From: DASXMR01 sp036495525 | GTDB taxonomy: Bacteria; Actinomycetota; Actinomycetes; Streptosporangiales; Streptosporangiaceae | Assembly (NCBI GenBank): GCA_036495525.1 | Contig: DASXMR010000130.1 | Coordinates: 1 to 57,789, forward strand | Direction of reading: 5' to 3' | DNA length: 57,789 bases | Part shown: positions 41,622 through 49,657 of the stretch, one piece after another | Position numbering within the stretch: position 1 is the first letter of the stretch | Layout of the letters: each line of letters opens with the position of its first letter | Made by a program: the position numbers and the translations under genes | Notes under the pieces: model-generated | Database searches by the model: none | The model's input: the letters and a program-made list of their open reading frames with translations, nothing else | What the model was told of the DNA's origin: nothing

Positions 41622-43913
41622 ATGGCCGTCCATCTGACGCACTGGGGGACATTCGAGGCGGACAGCGACGGCGAGCGGCTGACCGGGGTGCGGCCGTGGC
41701 GTGGTGACCCTGAGCCGATGCCCCTTATCGGCAACGTCGCCTCCGCCCAGCATCACCCGGCCCGCATCGCCGTGCCGCATGTGCGCAAGGGCTGGCTGGA
41801 GCACGGCCCGGCTGCGCCGGGACGCGGCGACGAGCCGTTCGTGCCGGTGCCGTGGGAGCTGGCCCTGGACCTGCTGGCAGGGGAGCTGCGCCGGGTCTAC
41901 CTGGACCACGGGGCGGAAGCGGTCTACGGCGGCTCGTACGGCTGGGCCAGCGCGGGCAGGTTCCACCACGCACAGAGCCAGGTGCACCGGTTCCTCAACT
42001 GCCTCGGCGGCTACGTGCGGCACGTGAACAGCTACAGCCTCGGCACCTCAACGGTGCTGCTGCCCCACGTCATCGCCGACGTGAACGTCCTGCTCAACCA
42101 CGCCACGGCCAAGTCCGTGATCGCTGAGCACAGCGAGCTGGTGGTCGCCTTCGGCGGGCTGTCGCCGAAGAACGCGGCCGTATCTCCGGGCGGCGTCTCC
42201 CGGCACAATGCGCGCAGCTGGGTGAGCGCCGCCAGGGCGCGGGGCTGCCGGTTCGTCTCGGTCAGCCCGCTCCGCGACGACACGGCCGCCGAGGCGCAGG
42301 CCGAGTGGATCGCGCCGCGTCCGGGCACCGACGCCGCGCTGATGCTCGCGCTCGCCCAGGTGCTCGACGCCGACGGCCTGGCCGACGCCGGTTTCCTTGA
42401 CCGTTACACGGTCGGCTACCAGCGGTTCGCCCGTTACCTTCGCGGCGAGGCAGACGGCGTCGTCAAGAATCCCGTCTGGGCGCAGGAGATCACCGGCGTG
42501 CCGGCGGCGCGCATCACTGAACTCGCGCATGAGATGGCGGCGGCGCGCACCCTGGTGACCGTCAGCTGGTCGCTGCAGCGTGCCCAGCACGGGGAGCAGC
42601 CGCTGTGGCTTGGCGTGGTGCTCGCGGCCATGCTCGGCCAGATCGGGCTGCCGGGCGGCGGCTTCGGCCACGGCTACGGGTCCACCTCCGTGGTCGGCGA
42701 GCCGGCGCCTCAGGTGTCCGTGCCGCGGCTGCCGCAGGGCAGGAACGGAACCTCCGCGTTCATCCCGGTGGCGCGGATCGCCGACATGCTGCTCCACCCC
42801 GGTGCGACCCTGGACTACAACGGGCAGCGGCTGACCTATCCGGATATCAGGCTTGTCTACTGGTGCGGCGGTAACCCGTTTCATCATCACCAGGACCTCG
42901 CCCGGCTCCGCGAGGCGTTTGCCAGGCCGGACACGGTGGTGGTGCATGACGCGTTCTGGACGGCGACAGCGCGGCACGCCGACTTCGTGCTGCCGGCCAC
43001 CATGTCCATCGAGCGTGACGATTACGGATCCGGGCAAAACGACCGGATGTTCTTCCCGATGGCGTCGCTGACCCGGCCGCACGGCGAGGCAAGGGACGAC
43101 TATGGCATCTTCGCCGGGCTAGCGGAACGACTTGGCGTCGGCAAGGACTTCACCGAGGGCCGCACCGCGATGGATTGGCTGCGCCACCTGTACGAAGAGT
43201 GGCGGGACGACCTGGCTGAGCGCGGCCGGGCGGTACCCGGGTTTGACGAATTCTGGGCAGGCGACGGCCTCGAGCTGCCGGTGCCCTGCGAGCCTCAGGT
43301 GGCATTCGCCGATTTCCGTGCCGACCCGGAGAGCCACCCGCTCGCCACGCCGACCGGCAAGATCGAGATCTTCTCCGCGACCATCGACAGCTTCGGTTAC
43401 CAGGACTGCCCTGGCCATCCGGTCTGGCTCGAGCCCGACGAATGGCTTGGCGCCCCCGCCGCCCGGCGCTTCGGTCTGCAACTGGTCGCCAACCAGCCGC
43501 GGTCCCGGCTGCACAGCCAGCTGGATGTGGGCGCGCACAGCCAGTCGGTCAAGATCGCCGGGCGTGAGCCGGTCCGGCTCAATCCTGACGACGCGGCAGA
43601 CCGCGGCCTGCACGACGGCGCTATTGTGCGGATCTTCAACGACCGGGGTGCGTGCCTGGCTGGCCTCGCTGTCGATGAGGCGGTGCGGCCTGGCGTCGCC
43701 CAGCTTTCCACCGGCGCCTGGTACGACCCGGACCCGGCGGTGCCCGGTTTCTGCCGTCACGGCAACCCCAACGTGCTCACCGCTGACCGCCCCTCGTCCA
43801 CCCTCAGCCAGGGCTGCACCGGCCAGCTGACCCTTGTCGAGATCGAGTCGTACAACGACGACCCGCCGGAGCTTTCCGTCACCCGTCCGCCCGCCACCAC
43901 ACGCCTGGAATGA
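41622..43913 (+). CDS. BisC/TorA/DorA-type molybdopterin oxidoreductase
   Basis: A 763-residue molybdenum bis-MGD enzyme of the S-oxide/N-oxide reductase group. It has THWGTFEADSDGERLTG at the start, the Mo-ligand Ser (about Ser110) in GGSYGWASAGRFHHAQ, the MGD-binding GGLSPKNAAVSPGG, WCGGNPFHHHQDL, DYGSGQNDRMFF and the C-terminal MGD domain with QLVANQPRSRLHSQLD and LSTGAWYDP. There is no Tat signal and no N-terminal iron-sulfur Cys motif, so it is cytoplasmic like biotin-sulfoxide reductase BisC. The likely role is recovery of oxidised biotin, methionine or other sulfoxides. Two AraC regulators precede it. Confidence 0.93.
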   Translation: MAVHLTHWGTFEADSDGERLTGVRPWRGDPEPMPLIGNVASAQHHPARIAVPHVRKGWLEHGPAAPGRGDEPFVPVPWELALDLLAGELRRVYLDHGAEAVYGGSYGWASAGRFHHAQSQVHRFLNCLGGYVRHVNSYSLGTSTVLLPHVIADVNVLLNHATAKSVIAEHSELVVAFGGLSPKNAAVSPGGVSRHNARSWVSAARARGCRFVSVSPLRDDTAAEAQAEWIAPRPGTDAALMLALAQVLDADGLADAGFLDRYTVGYQRFARYLRGEADGVVKNPVWAQEITGVPAARITELAHEMAAARTLVTVSWSLQRAQHGEQPLWLGVVLAAMLGQIGLPGGGFGHGYGSTSVVGEPAPQVSVPRLPQGRNGTSAFIPVARIADMLLHPGATLDYNGQRLTYPDIRLVYWCGGNPFHHHQDLARLREAFARPDTVVVHDAFWTATARHADFVLPATMSIERDDYGSGQNDRMFFPMASLTRPHGEARDDYGIFAGLAERLGVGKDFTEGRTAMDWLRHLYEEWRDDLAERGRAVPGFDEFWAGDGLELPVPCEPQVAFADFRADPESHPLATPTGKIEIFSATIDSFGYQDCPGHPVWLEPDEWLGAPAARRFGLQLVANQPRSRLHSQLDVGAHSQSVKIAGREPVRLNPDDAADRGLHDGAIVRIFNDRGACLAGLAVDEAVRPGVAQLSTGAWYDPDPAVPGFCRHGNPNVLTADRPSSTLSQGCTGQLTLVEIESYNDDPPELSVTRPPATTRLE

Positions 43914-43997
43914 CTCGGCGTCCGCTCAGTGCTAGAGGTGCCGCCGGACAGGGCAGTAACTGGCCGCGCAAGTCTCAGGCCGTCGTGCGCCTGACCT

Positions 43998-44486
43998 TCA
44001 CGGGAGAGTACGTGTCAGCCAGACCACTTCTCCCTTGCCGTCGACCGGTGCGACATGGTCGCGTTCGAAGCCCAGCTTCTCCAGCACACGCAGCGATGGC
44101 GTGTTCCATGCCCCCACCGTTGACCACAATCGCTTCCGCCCGGTCGCGATCGCCGCGTCGAGTACCGCACGCGCCGCCTCCGTCGCATAACCATTCCCAT
44201 GCACGCGCCGGAACAGCTCGTAAGCAACCTCGGGCTCCTCGACGGTCGCCCGCCCGATGAGCAGCCCGCAGTATCCGATGAAGTCACCCTCGACGCGGCG
44301 GCAGATGGGCAGCAGCGCGATCCCCGTCTCCGCTGCTGCCGCGAGCTGGTTAGCGATGCGCTCTCGGGCAGCGTCGACCGTCAGCACTCCGTCATCCCGT
44401 TCGGCGACCAGCGCACAGTAGTCGTCAGCATCGGTCTCGGCCCACGGGCGCATTGTCAGCCGCTCGGTCTCCAGGTTCATCGCCAT
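43998..44486 (-). CDS. GNAT N-acetyltransferase
   Basis: A 162-residue RimJ/RimL-like acetyltransferase. It begins ETERLTMRPWAETDADDY, has FIGYCGLLIG, the acetyl-CoA pyrophosphate loop RRVHGNGYATEAARAVLDAA (R/Q-x-x-G-x-G/A), and NTPSLRVLEKLGF near the end. The acceptor is unknown. ATG 44486 gives the family N-terminus; ATG 44480 and GTG 44504 are alternatives, and the frame open to 44597 is unsupported. It converges on the molybdoenzyme gene. Confidence 0.88.
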   Translation of the reverse strand: MAMNLETERLTMRPWAETDADDYCALVAERDDGVLTVDAARERIANQLAAAAETGIALLPICRRVEGDFIGYCGLLIGRATVEEPEVAYELFRRVHGNGYATEAARAVLDAAIATGRKRLWSTVGAWNTPSLRVLEKLGFERDHVAPVDGKGEVVWLTRTLP

Positions 44487-44627
44487 CGGCTGGTATGCGG
44501 CCACGGCTGCCAACCTACGACAGCACTCTCCGCACAACTCGGGCAGTCTGTCGACGGCTGATCGGCACCATCCGGTGCGCTGCAATCCAGCACTCATAGG
44601 TACCTAGCGGCACGTCGTCTGCGCTGG

Positions 44628-45041
44628 TCAGGCGAACAAGGTCTCGAACGTGCGCGATACGAAGCGCCAGCCGACGTCGGTGCGGATGAATTCGTCGGTG
44701 TCTTCGCCCACGACCGCCGGGACAGCCGAGCCCGGCCCGGCGCCATCATGCATGAATACCGTGAGCAAGGTGCTGCCCGTCGCCTTGCCGTTGCCACGGC
44801 TAATGAACCGCATGCCCGAAGCGATGTGCCTCGTCCGCACGGTCGAGGCGACGCGCGACCGGCCCCACTCACGAACGGCGTCGTGGCCGACCAGTGGCGT
44901 GCCGGTGGTGTCGAGAACGCCGTCGGGCACAAAAAGCTCCCAGATCGTGTCAGCCTGACCGTGGTCAATCCGCCAGGAGATCTCGACGACCAGCCGCGAC
45001 AACGCGACGTGGTCGGCGTCGGAAACCAGCTGCTCAGGCAA
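44628..45041 (-). CDS. SnoaL/NTF2-like protein
   Basis: A 137-residue single-domain protein of the nuclear-transport-factor-2-like (SnoaL) fold. It has LSRLVVEISWRIDHGQADTIWELFVPDGVLDTTG, GHDAVREWGRSR, TRHIASGMRFI and a final DVGWRFVSRTFETLF strand. Members are small hydrolases, isomerases or ligand binders; no catalytic call can be made. I choose a TTG start at 45041 because GGAGG lies five bases upstream; a GTG at 45053 overlaps that ribosome site. It lies beside the tRNA-Ser attachment remnant. Confidence 0.82.
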   Translation of the reverse strand: MPEQLVSDADHVALSRLVVEISWRIDHGQADTIWELFVPDGVLDTTGTPLVGHDAVREWGRSRVASTVRTRHIASGMRFISRGNGKATGSTLLTVFMHDGAGPGSAVPAVVGEDTDEFIRTDVGWRFVSRTFETLFA

Positions 45042-45172
45042 AGCGACCTCCACTGCGCCCGGCGGATAGCGATCATGACAAGGCCGACTGGCCACTGCTT
45101 GTCGAGGCTACTTCAGCCGCCGCCAGTGGGAGCTGCAAGGCCGAACTACCGCGACAGGCCGCGCTAAGCGCA

Positions 45173-45230
45173 GGTCAGCGGAAGGTGTGGGATTTGAACC
45201 CACGAGGAAGCTCATGCCCTCTAGCGGTTT
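45173..45230 (-). repeat. Partial tRNA-Ser copy: distal attachment-site repeat
   Basis: This 58-bp segment matches 46195-46252, the 3' part of the intact tRNA-Ser gene and three or so bases beyond it, with four mismatches. The identity runs from past the tRNA 3' end through the T arm and variable arm and stops at the anticodon-stem side (AGCGGTTT). Beyond it the two sequences are unrelated. It lacks the 5' half, so it is not a tRNA gene. The orientation is as expected for attL/attR left by an integrase targeting the anticodon region. Confidence 0.85.
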
Positions 45231-45376
45231 AACGAGGGCCAGCGATGATGGTCATCATTGCGAACTCCCGACATCGGTCTCTACCTGCTGCGCCTGCGGG
45301 CAGGCAGGGTAGACATGTCCCGGCCGTCCAGGCCGGGTCTATCTAGATACCCGATCAGCTGGCCGAGGAGGACACG

Positions 45377-46006
45377 ATGACGGACACCACCTGCCACATG
45401 TCGATCTCGATCGATGGCTTCGTCGCCGGGCCGGACCAGAGCCGCGAGAACCCGCTCGGGATACGTGGCGGCCAGGTTCACAGCTGGCACATGGGGGATC
45501 CACGGGCGAACGAGGCCGATGGAATCGCGAACGGATGGCTCATGCGCCCCCGGGGCGCCTACGTCATGGGCCGGAACATGTTCGGGCCGATCCGCGGCGA
45601 GTGGGACGAGGACTGGCGCGGCTGGTGGGGGCCCGAACCGCCTTACCACGCGCCGGTATTCGTGCTCACCCATCACGCCCGCGAACCGATCGCGATGGAC
45701 GGTGGGACGACGTTCCAATTCGTCACCGAGGGGTTCGACGCCGCCTACGCGCAGGCATCCGAGACCGCCGGCGACAAGGGGGTGGATATCGCCGGGGGCG
45801 CCTCTACCGTCCGGCAGGCGTTGATCGCCGGCGTGATCGACGAACTCACCGTGGACATCGCCCCCGTACTGCTCGGCGCCGGCGAGCGGATGTTCGAGGG
45901 CGTCGGCTCCTTCGGTTTCGAGCCTGTCGAGGTGCTCCATTCACCGCTGGCCACGCACATCCGTTACCGCAGGGTCGACGTCGGTGGTGGCGCCGGCACT
46001 GCATGA
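45377..46006 (+). CDS. Dihydrofolate reductase family (RibD C-terminal-like) protein
   Basis: A 209-residue NADPH-dependent reductase-type protein. It begins CHMSISIDGFVAGPDQS, has AYVMGRNMFGPIRGEW, PVFVLTHHAR, the nucleotide-binding GVDIAGGASTVRQALIAGVIDELTVDIAPVLLG and FEPVEVLHSPLATHIRYR. These proteins resemble the reductase half of RibD and folA but usually have unknown substrates. A GGAGG precedes ATG 45377. It is the only gene of the tRNA-Ser-bounded segment, so it may have arrived by transfer. Confidence 0.9.
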   Translation: MTDTTCHMSISIDGFVAGPDQSRENPLGIRGGQVHSWHMGDPRANEADGIANGWLMRPRGAYVMGRNMFGPIRGEWDEDWRGWWGPEPPYHAPVFVLTHHAREPIAMDGGTTFQFVTEGFDAAYAQASETAGDKGVDIAGGASTVRQALIAGVIDELTVDIAPVLLGAGERMFEGVGSFGFEPVEVLHSPLATHIRYRRVDVGGGAGTA

Positions 46007-46020
46007 CCACGGGCTTTCAC

Positions 46021-46048
46021 CGCTGTGCAGGATCGATTCTGCACAGCG
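46021..46048 (+). terminator. Hairpin terminator after the RibD/DHFR-like gene
   Basis: CGCTGTGCAG (46021-46030) and CTGCACAGCG (46039-46048) form a perfect 10-bp stem with an eight-base loop GATCGATT, starting 15 bases after the stop codon. Confidence 0.75.
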
Positions 46049-46194
46049 GATCAGGCTGCTTCTCCGCTAGGTGGCCGGCCTTATGATCTGCGCCACAGCC
46101 TGGGACCGCCTTCGGCGGCCTCCGGCTGCATAGCGTCGCCTGGCCGAGCGCCAGCACCATGCAGTGTTTCACCAGATTAACGGCCGTTTGGGCC

Positions 46195-46252
46195 GGTGAG
46201 CGGAGGGTGTGGGATTTGAACCCACGAGGAAGCTCACGCCCCCTAGCGGTTT
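46195..46252 (-). repeat. Proximal attachment-site repeat (3' part of tRNA-Ser)
   Basis: The stretch shared with 45173-45230, offset by 1,022 bases. It restores the complete tRNA 3' end, so the tRNA remains functional after integration, as is usual for tRNA-targeting elements. Confidence 0.82.
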
Positions 46253-46289
46253 TCAAGACCGCCGCCATCGGCCACTAGGCGAACCCTCC
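46201..46289 (-). tRNA. tRNA-Ser (anticodon TGA)
   Basis: An 89-base class II tRNA on the minus strand. The acceptor GGAGGGT pairs with ACCCTCC, the discriminator is G, the anticodon stem GCGGT/ACCGC encloses CTTGAAA with anticodon TGA, a long variable arm is present, and the T arm contains GGTTCAAATCC. CCA is not encoded. It is bounded on its 3' side by the segment described as an integrated element. Confidence 0.96.
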
Positions 46290-46554
46290 CTGCGGCGGCG
46301 ACCCCGCACAGCCGGGCCGTTCCGACCCGCTGATCCGGTACTGGCACGCAGCCTGACGCTGCCGTTTCGCTTAGGCGCAGCGTCTGCTTCTAGCCTCTCA
46401 CATCGCGCCGTCCGCCAGCGCCAGCGCGATTCGGTCGCTGGCGGCCGACTGCTCGCATGCGAGCCGAGCCGCAGTACCAGGGGAATCTCTCAACCGTCGG
46501 CTCACCAGCGGCGCTGCGGCTACCGCGGCCGGGGCTGGCGGTTGGGGACGGGCA

Positions 46555-46560
46555 TAAGGT
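46555..46560 (+). promoter_or_regulatory. -10 element of a leaderless promoter
   Basis: TAAGGT lies six bases before ATG 46567 with no ribosome-binding sequence, again fitting a leaderless transcript. The 277 bp between this gene and tRNA-Ser contain no other feature I can support. Confidence 0.5.
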
Positions 46561-46566
46561 TGCGGG

Positions 46567-47493
46567 ATGCGCACAGTTGCCGAGACTGAGACTGTACGAC
46601 GCCATATAGAGCAATTCGTCAGCATTACCTCGGCCGCCGGGATGGTTGTCGCGTCGGCTGCCGGGGATGCCGTCGCGGACGTCTCGGTGTCGCTGATCGC
46701 GGCCGCCAGGCCGCCCAGGCGGCACGGCGAACCTGTCCGGATCACCGGCCCCGGATTCGACGTCCTGGCCGTGCTCGACGCGCGTACCGGAGATCCGGAG
46801 AGCTGGTGGGCGGCGGTCCGGTCGTTAGCTCCGCCGCCGGGAGTCACCGTGCTGCAGGGCCTGCCGCCCGGCCTGCTCGCTCTGGCACGCGAGCACGACG
46901 GCAGGCTGGCTGTCTGCACCAGCACCCCATTCCGCGCCAGCGCGGTGCTGACAGCCGCCGATGCCGCGAGGCGGGCCGGCTGGGCAGGCGCGCGGTCACG
47001 GCGGCCAGCCGGGCTGGTCCTCGCCGGCGCCGCCGCCAGCCTGCGGCTGGCCTGGCCGCGGCGAAAGGTGGCGTGGGCCGGCGCGGCGGCGGCAGCCTGC
47101 GCGGTCGCCGTGGCGGTGGCCGCCATCATCATCCAGCAGGGCACAGCGGGCACTACACCCACGGCGGCCAGCCAGCGCGGGCGCAGCAGCGGCGGCGGTC
47201 AGCAGCCATTGCCCGGCAGGGAAGGATCTGGCCCGGGCCGAGACCACCGGCACTCCCGGGCGCACGGGCCAGCAGCCCGGCGACACCACGGCTCCCGGCT
47301 GCCCCATCCCGCTCACCCGACACCATCGGTGCCGAGCCAGGATCCAAGCCCGAGGCCGACCACCGGCCCTTCGCCGACACCGCAGCCCTCACCCTCGCCT
47401 TCGCCCGGCCGCCCGACGCCGACGCCGACGCCGACGCCGTCACCCCCCGGCTCGATGTGCCTCAAGCTGCCCAGCGGCTGGATCTGCCTGTGA
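46567..47493 (+). CDS. Uncharacterised single-pass membrane protein with Pro/Thr-rich tail
   Basis: A 308-residue protein I do not recognise. A soluble N-terminal domain of about 150 residues (AAGDAVADVSVSLIAAARPP, VRITGPGFDVLAVLDARTGDPESWWAAVRSL) is followed by one membrane segment (about 163-185). An external Gly/Gln/Arg-rich stretch and a Pro/Ser/Thr stretch come next, with PTPTPTPTPSPPG near the end. The last residues form a small motif with two Cys, CLKLPSGWIC. The N-terminal part lies on the cytoplasmic side if the Arg-rich flank before the membrane segment obeys the positive-inside rule. It converges on the beta-propeller gene, with an 88-bp gap. Confidence 0.75.
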   Translation: MRTVAETETVRRHIEQFVSITSAAGMVVASAAGDAVADVSVSLIAAARPPRRHGEPVRITGPGFDVLAVLDARTGDPESWWAAVRSLAPPPGVTVLQGLPPGLLALAREHDGRLAVCTSTPFRASAVLTAADAARRAGWAGARSRRPAGLVLAGAAASLRLAWPRRKVAWAGAAAAACAVAVAVAAIIIQQGTAGTTPTAASQRGRSSGGGQQPLPGREGSGPGRDHRHSRAHGPAARRHHGSRLPHPAHPTPSVPSQDPSPRPTTGPSPTPQPSPSPSPGRPTPTPTPTPSPPGSMCLKLPSGWICL

Positions 47494-47581
47494 CGACCGC
47501 GCACTCTGTCGGCGCGAAACTGCACGTCGCCGCCCGGCTGTCGGCTGTGCCCCTGGCCGTCGGCACGACCAGCAGGGCGGC

Positions 47582-48910
47582 TCAGGGCTTGACCACGATG
47601 ACAGCGGGCCTCGTGCCAACGTTGATGGGCTTGCCTGCCGTATTGGTGTCCGTGCTGATCGGCGTGACCGTGCCGGATGCGAGGGACGCCGCGTAGACGG
47701 TCTTGCCGTCCGGGGTGACCGCGATCGCGTAACCCTCCTTGCCGATGCTGATCGGCTTGCCCGGCGTGTTGGTGGCCGTGCTGATCGGCGTGACTATGCC
47801 CGATGTATAGCTGATGACGTAGGCAGTCTTTCCGTTCGGGGTGACCACAATGGCCTGCGGCTGCAGCCCTACCCTGATCGGCTTGCCCGCTCGGTTAGTG
47901 GCGGTTGAGATCGGGGTCACCGTTCCGGAGTTGGCGTTGACAACGAACGCGGTCTTGCTGTCGGGCGTGAATGCGATGGCATCGGGGAAGCTGCCTACCT
48001 GAATTGGCTTGCCAGCCGTGTCCGTGGCGGTGCTGATCGGAGTGACCGAACTAGGTGCGCCTGAACCCATGGAGCCGAGGGTGTAGATGGTCTTCCCGTC
48101 CGGGGTAATGCCGGCGACGAACGGGTCGCCCGGGACCTTGATCGACTTGCCCGCCCTGTCGGTGGCCGTGCTGATCGGCGTGACCGTGCTCGATCCCTGA
48201 CTGACGGCATACGCGGTCTTGCCGTCCGGTGCCATGAGGATCATCCTCGGCCGGTAGCCGACCTTGATCGGCGTGCCCGGCGTTCCCGTGGCTGTGCTGA
48301 TCGGGGTCACCGTGCCGTGGACGACGTGCCTACCAGGCTGTGGCGGCTGGACGCTCGGTGTCGCCAGGTCGCACACGTAGAGGGTCCTGCCGTCTGGCGT
48401 GATCGCCATGCCGTCGGGGTACCTGCCCGCCTTGATGGGCTTGCCCAGCTTGCCAGTCGCAGTGCTGAGCGGCGTGACGGTGTCTGACGTGTCGTTCTCG
48501 ACATAGAGAGTGAGGCCGTCAGGCGTGACCACCGCGTTCGCGCCGCCCGAACCCGTGCCCAGGTCGATGGGCCTGCCCGGCTTGTTGGTCGCGACGCTGA
48601 TCGGGGTTAGCGTGCCGGTCCAGGAGTTCAAATTGCAGGTACGGCGATTGCCGGAACAGTGGCCGCCGAAAACGTAGGCAACCGCCTTCCCTCCGGCTGA
48701 TTGGGCGGGAGAAGGGCCGCCAGCGGCGCCGATCACCGCGGGGATGGTGATGGCTGCCGCGACCGCGGCCGCGCCACCGGTGGCGCTCAGGACTCGGCGG
48801 CGGCGGCGGAGCCTGAGGCCCGCCCGCAGTGAGTTCTGCGTCATCGGCCCGAGGGGCGGCTCGCCGGTGAGTGCATCGTCCAGCAGGACGCGCAATGACG
48901 TCTCATCCAT
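47582..48910 (-). CDS. Membrane-anchored YVTN-type beta-propeller, putative sigma-linked regulator
   Basis: A 442-residue protein. The first 40 residues are cytoplasmic (LRVLLDDALTGEPPLGP, then RLRRRRR), one membrane segment lies at about 42-62, and the rest is an extracytoplasmic propeller of eight repeats of about 43 residues. Each repeat contains a unit like VTPISTATNRAGKPIRVG and a VTPDGKTAYV strand. The N-terminal region resembles the short cytoplasmic part of membrane proteins encoded after SigE-type sigma factors. Its ATG overlaps the sigma gene by eight bases, so they are translationally coupled. An anti-sigma or sensing role is inference from this layout. Confidence 0.85.
   Translation of the reverse strand: MDETSLRVLLDDALTGEPPLGPMTQNSLRAGLRLRRRRRVLSATGGAAAVAAAITIPAVIGAAGGPSPAQSAGGKAVAYVFGGHCSGNRRTCNLNSWTGTLTPISVATNKPGRPIDLGTGSGGANAVVTPDGLTLYVENDTSDTVTPLSTATGKLGKPIKAGRYPDGMAITPDGRTLYVCDLATPSVQPPQPGRHVVHGTVTPISTATGTPGTPIKVGYRPRMILMAPDGKTAYAVSQGSSTVTPISTATDRAGKSIKVPGDPFVAGITPDGKTIYTLGSMGSGAPSSVTPISTATDTAGKPIQVGSFPDAIAFTPDSKTAFVVNANSGTVTPISTATNRAGKPIRVGLQPQAIVVTPNGKTAYVISYTSGIVTPISTATNTPGKPISIGKEGYAIAVTPDGKTVYAASLASGTVTPISTDTNTAGKPINVGTRPAVIVVKP
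47600..48640 (-). repeat. Tandem coding repeats of the beta-propeller
   Basis: Eight tandem units of about 125-135 bp each, one per propeller blade, conserved enough at DNA level (recurring ccgatcagcac / ggtcggcgtgacc-like strings) that slippage or recombination between units is possible. Confidence 0.7.
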
Positions 48911-49451
48911 GACCGGTGTCCCTTTCCGTGTCGTGCTCTTGCAGCGGCCGGCCGGCCGCGGTGGACTCGCTTATGACGTCGCCAAGCACGGTCCGCAGCT
49001 TGGCAAGTGACCGGGCGCTCTGGCTCTTCACGTTTCCCGTCGAGCAGCCCAGCGTGCGGGCGACCTGCTCGACGCTCAGATCGGCCCAGTAACGCAGCAC
49101 CACCACCGCGCGGCCCTTGGGCGGGAGGGTGGCCAGGGCGTCGAGAACTACGATCCGCGTTTCCGGCGCCGATGGCTGGGCTGGCCGATCGGGGGGCTGG
49201 CCGGTGAGAAACTCGCTCGGTCTCTTTAGTTCCTTCTGGGCCAGGTAGGTGTTGACGAGCGTGCGGGTCGCGTAGGCGTGTGCCGTGTTCTGATCCCTGA
49301 TCCGGCGCCAGGAGACGAACACCTTCGCCAGCGCCGTCTGCACCAGGTCCTCTGCGGTATGCCAGTCGCCGCATAGCAGGAACGCTGTCCGCCGGAGCCG
49401 CGGTGACGTCGCCGCGGCGAAATCGGTGAACTCCTCGACGGATCCCACCAA
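48903..49451 (-). CDS. SigE-family ECF RNA polymerase sigma factor
   Basis: A 182-residue ECF sigma factor. Region 2 has RLRRTAFLLCGDWHTAEDLVQTALAKVFVSW. Region 4 has LDALATLPPKGRAVVVLRYWADLSVEQVARTLGCSTGNVKSQSARSLAKLR. The linker and wording fit the SigE-family sub-group frequent in actinomycetes. No zinc-binding anti-sigma gene follows; instead a membrane beta-propeller gene overlaps its last codons. It is divergent from the CtaG-like gene, with 206 bp between. Promoter recognition cannot be predicted. Confidence 0.92.
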   Translation of the reverse strand: MVGSVEEFTDFAAATSPRLRRTAFLLCGDWHTAEDLVQTALAKVFVSWRRIRDQNTAHAYATRTLVNTYLAQKELKRPSEFLTGQPPDRPAQPSAPETRIVVLDALATLPPKGRAVVVLRYWADLSVEQVARTLGCSTGNVKSQSARSLAKLRTVLGDVISESTAAGRPLQEHDTERDTGHG

Positions 49452-49657
49452 GCGCTCCTTCGGGTCAGCGGTCGTAGCGGCGGCGTGCCGGCTGCCCCGG
49501 AAGCCGGCCTGCCGCTAACCCAACAGATCGGCGCGGCGCGGCGGCAGGTTGCACTCTGGCTCGCATGAACTTTCCGGGCCGCCTCCAGGGTCCGGCGATA
49601 AGCCCGTCTCGGCGGAATCAGCGCAGGTGAGTAGGCTCATCGGTCGGAGGAGGTGTG

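Larger units (their letters stand above)
45231..46194. mobile_element. Remnant or minimal integrated element at tRNA-Ser
   Basis: The roughly 960-bp segment between the tRNA-Ser gene and the partial copy carries one gene, for a RibD/DHFR-like reductase, plus a hairpin terminator and a palindrome ATGATG-GT-CATCAT at 45245-45258 just inside the distal repeat. No integrase, excisionase or replication gene is present, so it is either the residue of a larger island or was mobilised in trans. The four mismatches between the repeats suggest the event is not recent. Confidence 0.6.

Noticed and set aside
45173..45230. A second tRNA-Ser gene
   Set aside because: Only the 3' part is present, the acceptor 3' strand is altered and there is no anticodon or D arm, so it cannot fold into a tRNA.
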